Positions 34,534 to 45,960 of a stretch of DNA of 64,000 nt are shown one piece after another (the first letter of the stretch is position 1; every line of letters begins with the position of its first letter). The position numbers and the translations under genes were made by a program. The notes under the pieces are model-generated. The model did not search any database. It was not told the DNA's origin and saw only the letters and a program-made list of their open reading frames with translations. Source of the stretch: Platycnemis pennipes. Taxonomy: Eukaryota > Arthropoda > Insecta > Odonata > Platycnemididae. The DNA lies in assembly GCA_933228895.1 (NCBI GenBank), contig OW121851.1, forward strand, positions 126,651,624 to 126,715,623. The letters are read 5' to 3'.

Positions 34534-34612
34534 CAGTAAAACCTCTTTATATCGAATTGGAAGGGTCCAATTTTTTGGTATTTTGATAAATAGAGGTTCG
34601 TTATAAAGAGGT
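34534..34612. repeat. pogo/Tigger-like terminal fragment
   Basis: CAGTAAAACCTCTTTATATC just after the exon 7 donor and GTTATAAAGAGGTTTCAG at about 34594-34611 face each other over about 80 bp. The CAGTAAAACCTC start resembles Tigger/pogo ends. It is probably a tiny MITE or two joined ends. Confidence 0.45.
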
Positions 34613-34649
34613 TTCAGCTAAATGAACACATATTCTGATAGCAAGATAT

Positions 34650-34760
34650 TCCACAGAGAAAAAATCATTCACCTTGACTGGGACTCGAACCCGGACCCCC
34701 TAATGTCCGGCTAGCTCATGAGCTTTGAACCTATATTCTGCCTCATGGAACATTTTGGCA
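34650..34760 (-). repeat. tRNA-derived SINE
   Basis: On the minus strand CTCATGAGCTAGCCGGACAT is followed by GGTCCGGGTTCGAGTCCCAG. GGGTTCGAGTCCC (34692-34680) is a perfect Pol III B box. The sequence then runs into AGGTGAATGATTTTTTCTCTG, an arrangement also seen in the SINEs at 42.2-42.8 kb. Body borders are approximate. Confidence 0.65.
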
Positions 34761-34769
34761 GTGATATGT

Positions 34770-35990
34770 GCTACTGTCTCTTTAATTACTACATTAGTGT
34801 ATTTAAATGCGGCAATGACTTTACGTAGTTTTAATGTTTATAGTAATAAAGACAGGGGAATTAAAACTTAATTAAGCTCTCTTTACCGAAACAGTTTTAA
34901 ATTCTGTTTCTTTCATTTTTTTTCAAATTCTTTTGAAATGATATTTTCTACCTTTTTTAATGATAATAGATTCTCACTGCTGCAGTCTTCCATACAAAAA
35001 AATCCCACCTAAAGCATCCTGCACCTATTTTTTGTCTCTGACATTCAGCCCCTCAATTTGGGGTGCATGTGAAAAAAGGCATTGTCAACATTTATTAAGT
35101 CATCATACTATGACTGAACATATTGAAGTATTTTATTTATTTCATGCCACTCCTTTGGCTTATCCTCATACATAATGTCTTCCTTGCTGCTGTCTCCCAT
35201 AAATCCAGCCTTCTTAAAACAGTTCCCAATAACCTGCAACTTTAAATAAGTGCATGTAAGACAGCCTGTGCATGGCATGGATGATATTTCACACAGTTCT
35301 TATATCATTTTTCTCATTAACTGTTCGCAACATGCACACCACCCAGTAATATCTCTTCACAATTGAAATATCCTTGATCAAGGAGTTGCAATTTACTGGT
35401 GGTATTTGGAGAAAAATACTCTATTTTGATGTATGGTAACTAGAGATGAGTTGATTCCAAAATTCATCGATTCTCGATACTGATTAAGATTCCTGGAAAA
35501 TTGATTCTCAATTCCTGATACCAATACCATTGACCTATATGTACATGTATACATATTTTTACCTTTTTTCCTATACATTATTTAAAAAATGTTCCATCAA
35601 ATCTAAAAATACAATTTTACAAAACAAAAATATGAATGTACTATTTACTTTGGGAAAAAACTTCTGATATTGCATTATGAGGACATTATGAAAATAAAAA
35701 CTGTTTGAGACTCCAAGTTATATATTTTTTTACATAAGCATGTTTAATTACAAAACATGTTTAGTATTAAATTAAAAAAATGCCGTAACATGTTCAAATA
35801 ATATGACTATCATGTCATAAGTTTAATTTTAATATAATTAATAATTAGTTATAAGAGTAATGAAAACACTAATCTAAATTATAATTCAAAATTTGAACAT
35901 TAAGAAATAAGAATAAAAGGTCATGACATAGACCCTTGAGCCTACATCAGGTTTTTGTTTAAAAAAACCAACATTTTTAGCCTCTCTGGA
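34770..35990. other. no gene recognised
   Basis: Intronic AT-rich DNA. A GATTC/GATAC-rich degenerate stretch lies at about 35455-35530. Nothing else is identifiable. Confidence 0.45.
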
Positions 35991-35999
35991 TCTTACCTA

Positions 36000-38300
36000 C
36001 ATTACCTGCAGTCCACTACCCCACTCTGTTATTGTCGGTTTACCTGATTTTGGAGAATACATGCTCCCCACATGTCATTCTACTTTTTTCTTGCAAACCC
36101 GAGCCAATGGAGAAAAAATCCGAGACTTTTTTTAATTTTTGCTTCCAGTAGCATGAAAAACGGCTAATCTCATTTCAAGATCAGAGTTACACAACCTCTC
36201 CTTAGGAGTATAAAATTCTCAAATTTCATTTGAAAGGTTATTATTAATGAGACATTGCAAAATTACTAGTTTAGCAGCTTGAAATATTCTATAATAATTT
36301 TTTCGTCTTAAAGATGGAATCCCCGGATATTCCATAAATGGAATCTCTTGGTCGCATTAAAATAATTTGTGTTTATAAAAAAGAATTTGAAAGCATTCTA
36401 GGATTTGATTAATAATTGGAAAATAATTCCTTTATTAATGAAAATAAACTTTCAATGTTTCTTTTAACTGCACTCTAAAGAATAGTTGTACAGGTTTCAA
36501 AAATGTATTGCATGATGAGTATGTGATAAGGAAGTTGATCTTTATATTAGACGTAATACAGGGTTTATAGGAGTTTTCATTTTCATATTCCCTGACTTTT
36601 CCAGGATTTCCAGACCATTATTAGTGATTTTCCCTGACTTTTGAGCGCCTGAAAACTCCAAGATTTCGGACATTTGTAGAGATAAAAGTGGTAGTGAGGA
36701 AGCAAAGAAGTCTAAACTTATGAAAAATTGTAGGTTTATTATTCCAGTAATAAGAGATCAACAACTTTAAGTCAACAAAACAAAAATTATCATTCCTTAC
36801 ATTGATATGCCTGGTTTTAATTGCAGAAAAATATATGCAAAGAAGGCTAACCTGGCTTTTCCTTCAAACCTGATGTCATGTTAAAGTAGCTCTTTGAATC
36901 AATCTTCATTTTTTCTTCCTCACATCCTTCTGCAAATTTGGCTAAGTGACTTCAAATTTGACTGAGAATAACTTTTTCCTCGCCAGAGGGACAAAGCGAA
37001 GCATTCCTGGTGAAATCGCTAGCGAATGAAAATGAAAATATGAATGCCCACACCTTTCGCCAATCTATTCACCAAATCATGCAGACTATAGCCAGAAAGA
37101 ACCAGAATAGACCCCCTGGGCTGCCTCCACAGCGAAGCCAGTCGTCCCCTCCTTCACCCTCCTCCTCCACTCCTATGAGCAGTTTTTGATCTCTTGGCAT
37201 TTTCAGGTGATAAATTTAAACATTTTGTGATTTTTCCCTGACCACATGTTAAATTCCCTGACTTTTCCAGGATTTCCATGACCGTTTTCATTTTCCCTGA
37301 CTTTTCCAGGTTTTCCAGGTTCCTATAAACCCTGTAATAAGATATAGTTATTGCATCCATAACTCTTGTCCAGGAAAATCTTATCCACATAGATGATAGG
37401 AAGTTGATTTTTTCGACAATAAATTCACTTTTTTTGGCAATTCTATTGTTGCTGTATTTATATATTTAAAAAAATCTAGGTTTTGTAAATCAGAATCGAG
37501 TATCTGAAACTAAGGATCCGAAACCGAGATAAAGATCTGAAACCCAGGCAAGGATCCGACAAAAAACCTGGATCCGTCCATCACTACTTCTAACATGAAG
37601 TTCACTTTCCTTATCATATACTCATCAAACAATACATTTTTGAAACCTGTAGAACTATTCATTAGAGAGCAGGAAAAAGAAAAATAAGTTCATTTTCATG
37701 AACAGTTGATTTATTTTCCAAAATATAAGATCCTATTTATACCATAATGTGTTACCCTCTATCCATAAAGGTTTTAATGTAATTATAGAAAGAAGACTTC
37801 CAAGTGTAGCACATCCCAAGAATAATATAATATAGAATATTAAATAATATAAAAAGTCAGAATCTTAAATCAATTGAGTGACAATGGGTTTACATTAACT
37901 TGGGTTGCTGTTATAAATCAAATCCTTGAATGCTTTCAAATTATTTTTTAGAAACCAAAACTTTTTAATGCAGTCAGGAGATTTGCATTATGGAATATCT
38001 GGGGATTCAAAATTTAAGATGATGAAATTATTATAGAATATTTTAAGCTGCTAAACTAGTAATTTTGCAATGTATTATTAATATTAGCCTAATTTAAACA
38101 GTAAAAGTATAAAAAAGTGAGTATTTAGATGTTAGGGTTTTAAATTGAATGATAAAATTTTTGATGCAATGACTGAAAGAAAATATGAACCTGAGAAGGG
38201 GATCGAACTTCCTTTAGGACACTAACTTTCAATGGGCGCTTGATCCAGGTGAATGTAGGCAACCCGCGTGGCATTCTACGTAATTTGTCTCGCGATACCA
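36000..38300. repeat. large inverted repeat around a CAGGG-ended element
   Basis: About 36230-36545 matches the reverse complement of about 37600-38070, including TGCAAAATTACTAGTTTAGC with ATTCTATAATAATTT, and GTTTCAAAAATGTATTG with GATGAGTAT. The right arm belongs to repeat family X in reverse orientation: TTCGATCCCC near 38200 on the minus strand and the ACGCGGGTTGCCTAC block near 38260. Two copies of the same repeat thus lie head to head, with the TIR element at 36559-37334 between them. Confidence 0.6.
36559..37334. mobile_element. short TIR transposon (CAGGG ends)
   Basis: The ends are perfect 14-bp inverted repeats CAGGGTTTATAGGA (36559-36572) and TCCTATAAACCCTG (37321-37334). TAATA flanks both sides (36554-36558 and 37335-37339). 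Inside both ends are short repeats of CCCTGACTTTTCCAGG, a sequence seen in non-autonomous hAT-like elements. The 776-bp body has no transposase. The duplication is 5 bp as read, rather than the 8 bp typical of hAT, so the superfamily is uncertain. Confidence 0.75.
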
Positions 38301-38436
38301 GGGTAGCCTATGCACCATATGGGCTGTATTCCCTCGTTTCACAAAAGTATTGTTAGTTTCAGTGACATAATCTATATAAGTTTCAATCAGTGACTGTGAT
38401 TGATGGTTCTCTGTGGTTACCACTTTGCCTGGGCAG

Positions 38437-38609
38437 TCCATGGCCTGAGGAAGGCATCGATTTCACCACACTCTGGTGCCGATGGGTGAGGGCAAGCTGC
38501 AAGACTTGGCGATTTCAGTTAAGGGACTTCCCGCAGCCCCTGATGCTGATCCAGGAGATGCACATTTGGGGGAAGTTGGTTGGGGCTGAGCAGGAAGCAC
38601 CTCCAAGAG
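38437..38609 (+). CDS. BLTP2: BLTP2 exon 8
   Basis: The acceptor GCCTGGGCAG ends at 38436; its T completes AGT (Ser) from exon 7. It reads S-PWPEEGIDFTTLWCRWVRA, SCKTWRFQLRDFPQPLMLI and QEMHIWGKLVGAEQEAPPR. PWPEEGxxFxTLWCR and RDFPQPxL are highly conserved from insects to mammals and probably correspond to the family's SW-type domain. The upstream in-frame stretch (38390-38436) is intron. The donor GTTTGT at 38610 leaves one base. Confidence 0.93.
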
Positions 38610-38888
38610 GTTTGTTTTGCTGATGACTAGTAGAAATATTTTTATATTGTGTCCCTTTTTGCAAACTCAAGAATTACTTTGATATTTTTATTGATTCTGA
38701 TTTAATGATGAATCGATGATCAATAATTTTTATTTTTTGTCTAAATTTTTTTCATGGCTTCTTCTGTACTTTTTATTTCTTCCTGTTCGTCCATATTTTC
38801 TTATGAACCCGGTATTACTCTCCCATGGAGGATCCAGGGCTTTTAGACTGCTTTTTTCTTGAGTGGTAATAGAGCAAAACATTTGTTT

Positions 38889-39503
38889 AAGTTTTAAGGT
38901 TTTTCTTCCTGATAATTCTTTTTAGTCATCTCTCTATTATCGCATTTAACACTCGGAGTATGGACCTCAAGTCTCTGAAGACCAGAGAAATACAAAATTT
39001 ATCTGTGAAAAAAGAATTAATTTTTATTTTTATACATAATTAATAAAATCATTTCTGTAATATAAAAATGTTTACATTATTATCTGAATAGTCAGTAAAT
39101 ATTGTTACTAGATATTGGTTTTAAAATTATGGGTCACATGGGACCCAGATCTGTACTCGGTGTGAAGCCAGTGACTTGACTTGACTTGTATTTATTTAGC
39201 CTTTTTTTTTTTTTTTTTTAAGTTTTAAGGTTTTTCTTCCTGATAATTCTTTTTAGTCATCTCTCTATTATCGCATTTAACACTCGGAGTATGGACCTCA
39301 AGTCTCTGGAGACCAGAGAAATACAAAATTTATCTGTGAAAAAAGAATTAATTTTTATTTTTATACATAATAAAATCATTTCTGGAATATAAAAATGTTT
39401 ACATTATTATCCGAATAGTCAGTAAATATTGTTACTAGATATTGGTTTTAAAAGTATGGGTCACATGGGACCCAGGTCTGTACTCGGTGTGAAGCCAGTG
39501 AGG
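38889..39503. repeat. 332-bp tandem duplication
   Basis: The unit starting AAGTTTTAAGGTTTTTCTTCC at 38889 restarts at 39221, offset by 332 bp. About 280 bp match with one 4-bp deletion and a few substitutions. The first unit ends in a TTGACTTGACTTG stretch and a run of about 20 T (39201-39220). The close match implies a recent local duplication or an assembly duplication. Confidence 0.85.
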
Positions 39504-39522
39504 CCTGTGCTTGGAGTGTTAA
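39277..39522. mobile_element. second TTAA-flanked MITE (piggyBac-like)
   Basis: TTAACACTCGGAGTATGG at 39277 faces TTAACACTCCAAGCACAG read inward from 39522, so the shared end is TTAACACTC. A subterminal near-palindrome GGGTCACATGGGACCC lies near 39457-39472. The first tandem unit carries the left part of the same element from 38946 but lacks its right end. The GGGTC...GACCC motif recalls the palindromes of the MITE at 28.6 kb. Confidence 0.65.
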
Positions 39523-39529
39523 CCGGGGT

Positions 39530-41680
39530 TGGCATTTTCCTTTTTCAGTTTTCTTCTCCACCGCCATAACAATTTAGCATTTCCTCTCCACTCCATTCTT
39601 TCTCAGTCAAATCTTTATGTACTTTGACCATCTTGGTCTTCCTCTTTCCTTTATTTCTCTTGATCATTCTTGGTAGAAATGTCATTACACATATTTGTGC
39701 TTAGGGGAGGAAGAAATGTATTGGTGTCAAAGATGTGAACTTTGAGGTGTTATTTTGGAGTTAATAGTACATATTGTGTCCTCCTCTAATTTTGCTACTT
39801 GCTGTATCTTTTTGCTATGAACTCCTCCTCATGAGGCTAATTATTTTTCTGTAGCAATTGGGGAGAAAACGAATAGATTGCAAGCAGACTTAGTGAACTT
39901 TAGAAGACATGTTCAATGAAAAGACTTCATTTATTCTACTCTATTTTAATAATCCTGATTGGTTTCAACACCGTCAAGGGTTGTCAAAAACAAATTAATC
40001 ACTACTTTACAAATAGCCTGCCTCCCAGACCCCCACCAAAGCACTCTTCTTTAAAGTTGACCTTCAGTCTATCATTTTCTCAATCAATACTCTTCCCAAG
40101 TCAAGTCAAAAGTTGTTTATTTGACCAATATTTACAATACAATTAGAATAGCGTTAAAAAGTATTACATAAAAATAGTTATCTACATGGTCTCCCTGTTT
40201 TAGGCATTGGCCTCTTCAGGGTAGCGTTCAATTATACAGAATAATAAATTGATTTGAAGCATATGCAGTGTTAATGGAGCAGATAGGTGGAACTCTTTTC
40301 CTCCGGGGATGGCTTAATGGCTCGGCATTCACCCGAGGCGTGAGGGAAACCGGCAAAACCTCACGCGAACCGCCTTACAAAATGCTCTTCCCTCTCTAAA
40401 TGTACATTTATAGTGTCTTCTCTTGTGTCTCACCTTAACTTGAACTATCCTAACTTCCCTTGTGTGTTCAAGAGGGTCTAATTAAGAACTTTCCATGGGG
40501 GAAAGTATACTATCCTTGAGAATATCGTGAAGGTTTGGAAGTAGTTGTGGTAATTCAAATATGTATATACATATGTTTATTTCAGAAATTGGAGTATTGA
40601 TTTCTTTTTTAGGATAAAAGTCCAGCTAAGTACTTATTATATAAGTATTGTGAGTAAAGGCCTGATGTAACCTTGTAAGACGATTGATGTAGAACATTAA
40701 CAAAGAATGTTTTGAACAAGCTTGTCTGCTGTTTCATGCAGGTCTTCAAACCTCTAAAGATGCTCTCTTGAGTGAGAAAATTGTGATGTAATAGTCCCCA
40801 TTGTACAAGTGTCATTTCAAATTTAACCTAAGTGTAATTTTAAGGATTGAGGTATCCTAGAGCTGTACACCCCAAATCATATTGAACTATGTAATTATCT
40901 CAAAAGTTGGCATTTGCCTTTTAAAATCCAATTAATTTATGGATTCTAGTCAGAATCTGTAATGAGTTCCAGCTAAACAGATGTTCAATATACCATTAGC
41001 TTCTAAGTTTCTACAAATCATTCAGTGTATGTAAGTTGGATAGGCATAACTACCCAAGGTAGGGATGACTAAACCTAGTCCATCTGTGTCAAAAATTGAA
41101 TGAAGTTGTTTTCTAAGACCATACCAGTAAAGTCAACAACTAGAGCTTGTTGAATATATCAGAGTGTGAATATCCCTGGTGTGATTGTATCGACACCAGG
41201 GGTTAATATGATGTGGTTAGGGGTTGAATTTAGCTCAGGGGTAGAGTGGGGCTCAATGGAAACAATTTAGTTAAATATGTATGTAGTACTAATACAATAC
41301 TTACTTAAAGTCTTACTGTAGTAATGAAAGACTATGTGAAAAAACTACCTTTAAAAATAGTAAAATACTACATGCATGTATTATTTTTACAAAATGAGGA
41401 ATAAATTTTTGACAGAAAAAAACACTGGCATGCAAAAGTCTATATCCAACGATAATAATTGTTATTAATGAACCAAATATATTGATTTTTGCATAAAACT
41501 TATCAAATGACATTTTAGCGTAATATAAAATAGTACAATTATAATGTAAGCATTACAACATGTTATATTTGCTAAAAATTTTATTCATAGCATTTATTGT
41601 TATATTATATGAAAAATATATAGTATAAATATAAGCATAATTTTCCATTTATAAACGTAAACAGCTTATATAAATTTATC
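39530..41680. other. no gene recognised
   Basis: Intronic sequence of the 5.1-kb intron. About 40300-40390 is a locally GC-rich patch, with no tRNA-like B box visible. CAAGTCAAGTCAA near 40098 echoes the TTGACTTGACTTG run at 39176. The open frame at 39916-40146 starts with a hydrophobic stretch but has no other sign of being a gene. Confidence 0.45.
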
Positions 41681-41689
41681 TTTTGCTAT

Positions 41690-42190
41690 TATTGATATGA
41701 CCCCTTTAAGCACATATCACAAATTTGTATGACTTTGGCATTTGAGGAATTAAATTTGCATTGTTTCATTGACAATATTTTTATTATATGTGTCTTCTAT
41801 GACTCCCAAAAGCTTTTGATTATTTGTCAGAGCCATTATACGAACTTTTATGTCCAAGTGGTCCCACAGTTTTTCAATTGGTTTGAGATAGGGATGGTGA
41901 TTTTATAGGCCATGACATAATTTGGAGTGTTGTTTGCCCCTCCTTCAGTTTTAATTAATTTGTACACAGTATGGACTTGTGTTTAGGGTCATCATCCTGA
42001 TAAAAAATAAATCCCTTCCCTATAATTTTTGTTCCAGATGGCACTGCGTGATGTACTTAGTAATTAAAGTTCATCTTTTGTCCTTAGTCTCTTTATTTAC
42101 TCCAAATTTTCAACCTTTCATCCTCCAAAACCACCCTAAACCATAACATTACCTCCTACATGTTTCATAGTGTGACTAAAATGACTGTTA
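41690..42190 (-). pseudogene. Tc1/mariner-type transposase remnant
   Basis: Minus-strand pieces in shifting frames include MKHVGGNVMV followed by GGFGG (Tc1: KHGGGxVMVWGxF), QDDDPKHKS-like text (the DNDPKHxS catalytic Asp box), and PIKSPSLS...IEKLWDHLDIKVR (the WPxxSPDLNPIExLW box). Stops and at least three frameshifts separate them. The N-terminal DNA-binding part was not found. Confidence 0.75.
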
Positions 42191-42254
42191 AGCAATTAAA
42201 ACGATTGCAAACTAGCTATGAATACCTTAGTGGAGTCATCCACTGAAATGCACA

Positions 42255-42350
42255 ATAGAATTTCCTCTGAGAAAAACTCCACCTTGACCTCTACTTGAAT
42301 CCAGAATTTGATTTCCAAACTCCACCGGTCAATCCGGATCTTTTTCTCTG
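42255..42350 (-). repeat. SINE fragment
   Basis: The minus strand reads TTCTGGATTCAAGTAGAGGTCAAGGTGGAGTTTTTCTC. This resembles the B-box to 3' junction (GGGTTTGAGTCCCTGTGAAGGTGGATTTTTTCTC) of the SINE at 42519. The tRNA-like half is degraded. Confidence 0.4.
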
Positions 42351-42518
42351 TGAAAATTCTGCTATTGAAATCCTTGAATTGGTTTAAGTAAGCACCGTAG
42401 TGTTTAACATTGGCCTTGTGGACCTTGGCTCATGACTTCAGCTTGCCTGTGACATTGTATGTTCAGCAGACTGGTAACATTTTGTCCTTTAAGGCCTCTA
42501 GAAATCGACAGGCGAGAA

Positions 42519-42632
42519 GGAAGCCTTGGTAGCTTAATTGGCAAAGCACCTGGCTGGACATCAGGGTGTTCTGGGTTTGAGTCCCTGTGAAGGTGGATTT
42601 TTTCTCTTAGAAAATTCTGCAACTGTTAAGCA
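42519..42632 (+). repeat. tRNA-derived SINE
   Basis: A box TAGCTTAATTGGCAAAGC (42530-42547) and B box GGGTTTGAGTCCC (42573-42585) have tRNA-like spacing. AAGGTGGATTTTTTCTCTTAG follows. Together with the minus-strand copies at 34650, 42255 and 42721 this defines a local SINE family with an AGGTGrA-TTTTCTC tail. Confidence 0.7.
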
Positions 42633-42720
42633 TCGTTTGTTCTTTGAAATTTCTTCAAATATATTTTCTTTTTGTTCAAAACTGGCTGGTTCAAAAAACC
42701 TTGTTCCACGGAGCTGAATT

Positions 42721-42835
42721 ATCACCAAAGAAAATCTTTCACCTTAAGTGGCATTTGAACTTGGATACCCCAAATTCGCACCAGATGCTAAATCCAGTTA
42801 AGCTAACAAGCCATCCATATTTTGTTTATTTCTAG
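42721..42835 (-). repeat. tRNA-derived SINE, degraded
   Basis: The minus strand reads TTGTTAGCTTAACTGGATTTAGC (A-box region), then CCAAGTTCAAATGCC (B-box region), then TTAAGGTGAAAGATTTTC. It has the same layout as the SINE at 42519 with several substitutions. Confidence 0.55.
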
Positions 42836-43689
42836 AGGATTTAAAGGAACTAGATGTTGTGATGGACTGCTGAGCATAAAAATTCACAAAGTGCAGTTTG
42901 CACAACTTTAACACAACACAACAAAAGCACTACTTTAAAACCTAAAGAGCTTACTATCAACAAATTAACTATTAAATTTTTAATTTGGTCCACTTGCTTT
43001 ACCTAACATTCAATATTTTTTATCCCATGAAAGATATTTCACTCAATTTACAGCATATTCAACCATTAAAACCCCCATTAATCACAATTATTACCTCTGT
43101 GCAGAGACTTTTGGCACACTAGTGTTTTCATGATGTAACAAGTGGAGGGTATCGATAAAAAGTAGAAAAAATTCTTGAAGGGATTGATAGTAAAAAAGTT
43201 TGGTGATCGGGAAAAAATCTATGCAATTTCCTTTTGTAGAGGATACTGTAGATTATGCCAATAGCATGCCATGTCATTAACTATCATAATTAGTTCATTA
43301 CCATGATGTTTACAGGTAAGACTTTGTTTTCTGTAATTATGGAAAGAGAATTCACTCACATAGGATAAAAAAAAGCTATCCATCTTGAAAATATATATGT
43401 ATATTTCATAATGTTTCAAAGCTAGTTAAATGGCTTGAGGCACATAGCTGAGACCAGTTAAGCCTGTTTGTTGGTGTGTGAGAATTTTTTTTTATCCTTC
43501 ACCTCTGTCTTTATTTGGTTAATGTTTAATGCTTCCTTTCATTCATGGTGATAAACTTAAGAAATAATTCTCATAGAGGGAAGAAAAGAAAAATAATTTT
43601 TATTTGGAGTTGCAGGTGCAAAACTTACTTATTGGAAAATTTATCCACCAGAAAGTAATTTGATGACTGTTTATCTCCTTTTTATTCAG

Positions 43690-43851
43690 CTAGGAGAACA
43701 TGCATTGTTGAACTTGGTGGAGGGAAAACAGCAACAATTGAACGTGGAATGACTTCCCTCAAATTCTACCATGACTTCAGCTGTGAAGTCGAGCAGTTTC
43801 GATATGCATTTGGCCCATGCTGGGAACCTGTCATTGCCCAGTGCAATCTAA
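43690..43851 (+). CDS. BLTP2: BLTP2 exon 9
   Basis: The acceptor CCTTTTTATTCAG ends at 43689; one base from exon 8 completes Ala. It reads RRTCIVELGGGKTATIERG, MTSLKFYHDFSCEVEQFRY and AFGPCWEPVIAQCNL. LKFYHDF and the FGPCWEPVIAQCN end are strongly conserved family motifs. The donor GTAGGT at 43852 leaves one base of Ser. Confidence 0.93.
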
Positions 43852-43966
43852 GTAGGTTTTTGTGTTTCATTGTGTATTACGTATTGCTTAATGCTTCAGA
43901 GCCTAATGCATTATAAAAATGACCCCTTAAGAATCCAAAAGTTTTACACTATTTATTACTGCTTTA

Positions 43967-45602
43967 GGGTCGTATTCATAGTCAAGACTTATTAAAGTCC
44001 CTTAACAAAGTGACTCTTTAGAGTAAAGACTCTCTTTACGATAAGTGTGTTTCATAGACGTCTTAAGTGTTACACTTTGTGAAGTGTGTCTTTAGCCACC
44101 GGACCTCTGATTTCAAAATAAAATCTAGCGTGGTGGCAATTATGTTTGCGAAAAAACTGACATGCGAATCTGAAAAAGATGACGAATGGTAAATAAAAAG
44201 CGAGTGGTTCCAGCATGAAGTTGATGAAGTGTATATAAATACTCCATTATTATAACATCCCTAGGTCCGTGGAAGGTTGTTGGCGATCTTTAACGTCAAT
44301 ATAATTTTTTTTTCTTCACTAAGAGTTCTCTCCGTATTTTATTTTATGTATGATATCAGCTTTTAGGGTAGGTCTCATGGGGTAGGTGTAGATTTCTCTC
44401 CTTTCAGGTTAGGTATATTGGCATCAGCATTAGTTACTTATAATTTTCGTTTTAAATAATATTATGGGTTTGGAGCTGAGGAAGGTGCCTTTATGTAACT
44501 TATATATTTCATTCCAACTTTATCACAGTTACCTATGGTTTTAAATTTTCTAATAGTGCATCATTCTTTTTATACTTTGAACAGTTCGTCTTCGTTTAAA
44601 TTCATAAATTCGCGTAGAGTATCCTATCGTTTTGTTTCGATAATCATTGTTAGGTAGTAAAGCTTTTTGATTAACTAGGTTTCATATGGGCCATATCTAG
44701 TATACTAGGTAAATGATATTTTAATGTTTCGTAGCTATGTTAGGATTTATCTGTATCTGTTAGGTTTCGATCTAAAAACAGATCGTAAGAGATTGCAAAA
44801 ACTGACCAATTATGAAAGGGAGGCCCTGATGGAGCTAACCATGATTAAGTATCGGACTCATTAGTAACTGATATGGTTGAATAATAACCTGATAACTTAA
44901 ATCCATTCGAAACATTTTGTGAAGAATAAAAAGCCTCCGCCTCGCTAGCCTACCTCCGCCAAAGAAAACCTTCGTGAGCAGAAGTTAATCAAAGAACAGT
45001 TAAATGCTTTTAATATACTTGACTATCAAGTAATATTAATTGTCAGATGCTACTAGTATTATAAACATCGGTTGCAATGTAAACACGAACATTCAAGGAT
45101 TCGAATTAATTACATTCCCTAAATGAACTTCATTTTCATATATATAGATATATACCTGTGTCGTAATATCGTAAGTAGTCGAATTAGCGGCGGCACCGGC
45201 ATAGCACTATTGTTTACTCGTTCCAAGTCGTCGGCAAACATTTCTACGGCGACAACTTTTGGAAACCGATAACACCCTAATGAATCCTTCCTCCTGATAA
45301 CGCTCCATTGGACTCTCCATATCCCTTATGTATCATCGGGGGTAATTCATTACTATAAATTCCGTCCATTCCGCGTTTTCTACCCATTCCGCAAGATTTT
45401 CAAGTCCATCAATGCCAATCGCAGCCATTTTGCTTTCCAGCGCTCCTACTTTAGGGGCTAAAGTGAGCTCGGAGCCAGTCTTTACCGTAAAGTGACTCTT
45501 TAGCATAATTTGGTCAGAAGTGACGTCTATGAAATGCGGAAAGGTCCCTTTAGCCCTTCTAAAGGCTACTTTAGCGTAAAGTCTTGACTATGAATATGAC
45601 CC
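43967..45602. mobile_element. PIF/Harbinger-like non-autonomous transposon
   Basis: The left end GGGTCGTATTCATAGTCAAG and, from the other side, GGGTCATATTCATAGTCAAG form a TIR of about 25 bp with one mismatch. TTA flanks both sides (43964-43966 and 45603-45605), the 3-bp target typical of PIF/Harbinger. Both subterminal regions are full of AAAGT/ACTTT motifs that fold on themselves. The 1.6-kb interior shows no transposase or MADF-type frame. Confidence 0.78.
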
Positions 45603-45605
45603 TTA

Positions 45606-45960
45606 GAGAAGTATTATAGCTGCTTGGCATTTGATAGAGTAGATTGGGTGTGGCAATGAAAGTGCCAAGGAATCTAGTAGATTGGGTATCTTATTGGCTA
45701 CCTCTACATAGAGCCGAAGGCTCAGGTAAGGAGAGCAGATAGGGAATCTCAATGGGAAACAATAGATCAAGGAGCTAAGCAGTGTTGCCCATTTTTTCCA
45801 GTACTGTTCAATATATATGTGGCGGAAAATATATAAAAATGTAATGGAGGAACTAGAATATAGGTATAAAAGTGAGAGAAATGACAATTAAATCACTTAG
45901 GTATTCAGATGACCAAGTTCATATCGGTAAGTGGAACAGCCAAAGGTATACAAGTCTTTT
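45606..45960 (+). pseudogene. LINE RT fragment (RTE-like)
   Basis: Plus-strand frames read FDRVDWVWQ, YLIGYLYIEPKAQVRRADRE, then IDQGAKQCCPFFPVLFNIYV and, after a stop, a YSDDQ-like box. GxxQxCPxxPVLFNIY is the RT motif before the catalytic box in RTE and related LINEs. Stops and frameshifts make it dead. It directly abuts the right end of the Harbinger-like element. Confidence 0.6.

Noticed and set aside
34680..34740. Possible functional tRNA gene around the perfect B box
   Set aside because: The acceptor stem and anticodon arm do not pair, and the same tail recurs in other copies, so it is a SINE.
38889..39503. Direct repeat considered as a pair of LTRs
   Set aside because: The two units are immediately tandem with no internal region, lack TG...CA ends, and contain a TTAA MITE instead.
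39916..40146. Small open frame with a signal-peptide-like start
   Set aside because: The hydrophobic start is followed by a low-complexity Pro/Ser tail; there is no motif, splice context or regulatory signal, and frames of this length are common here by chance.
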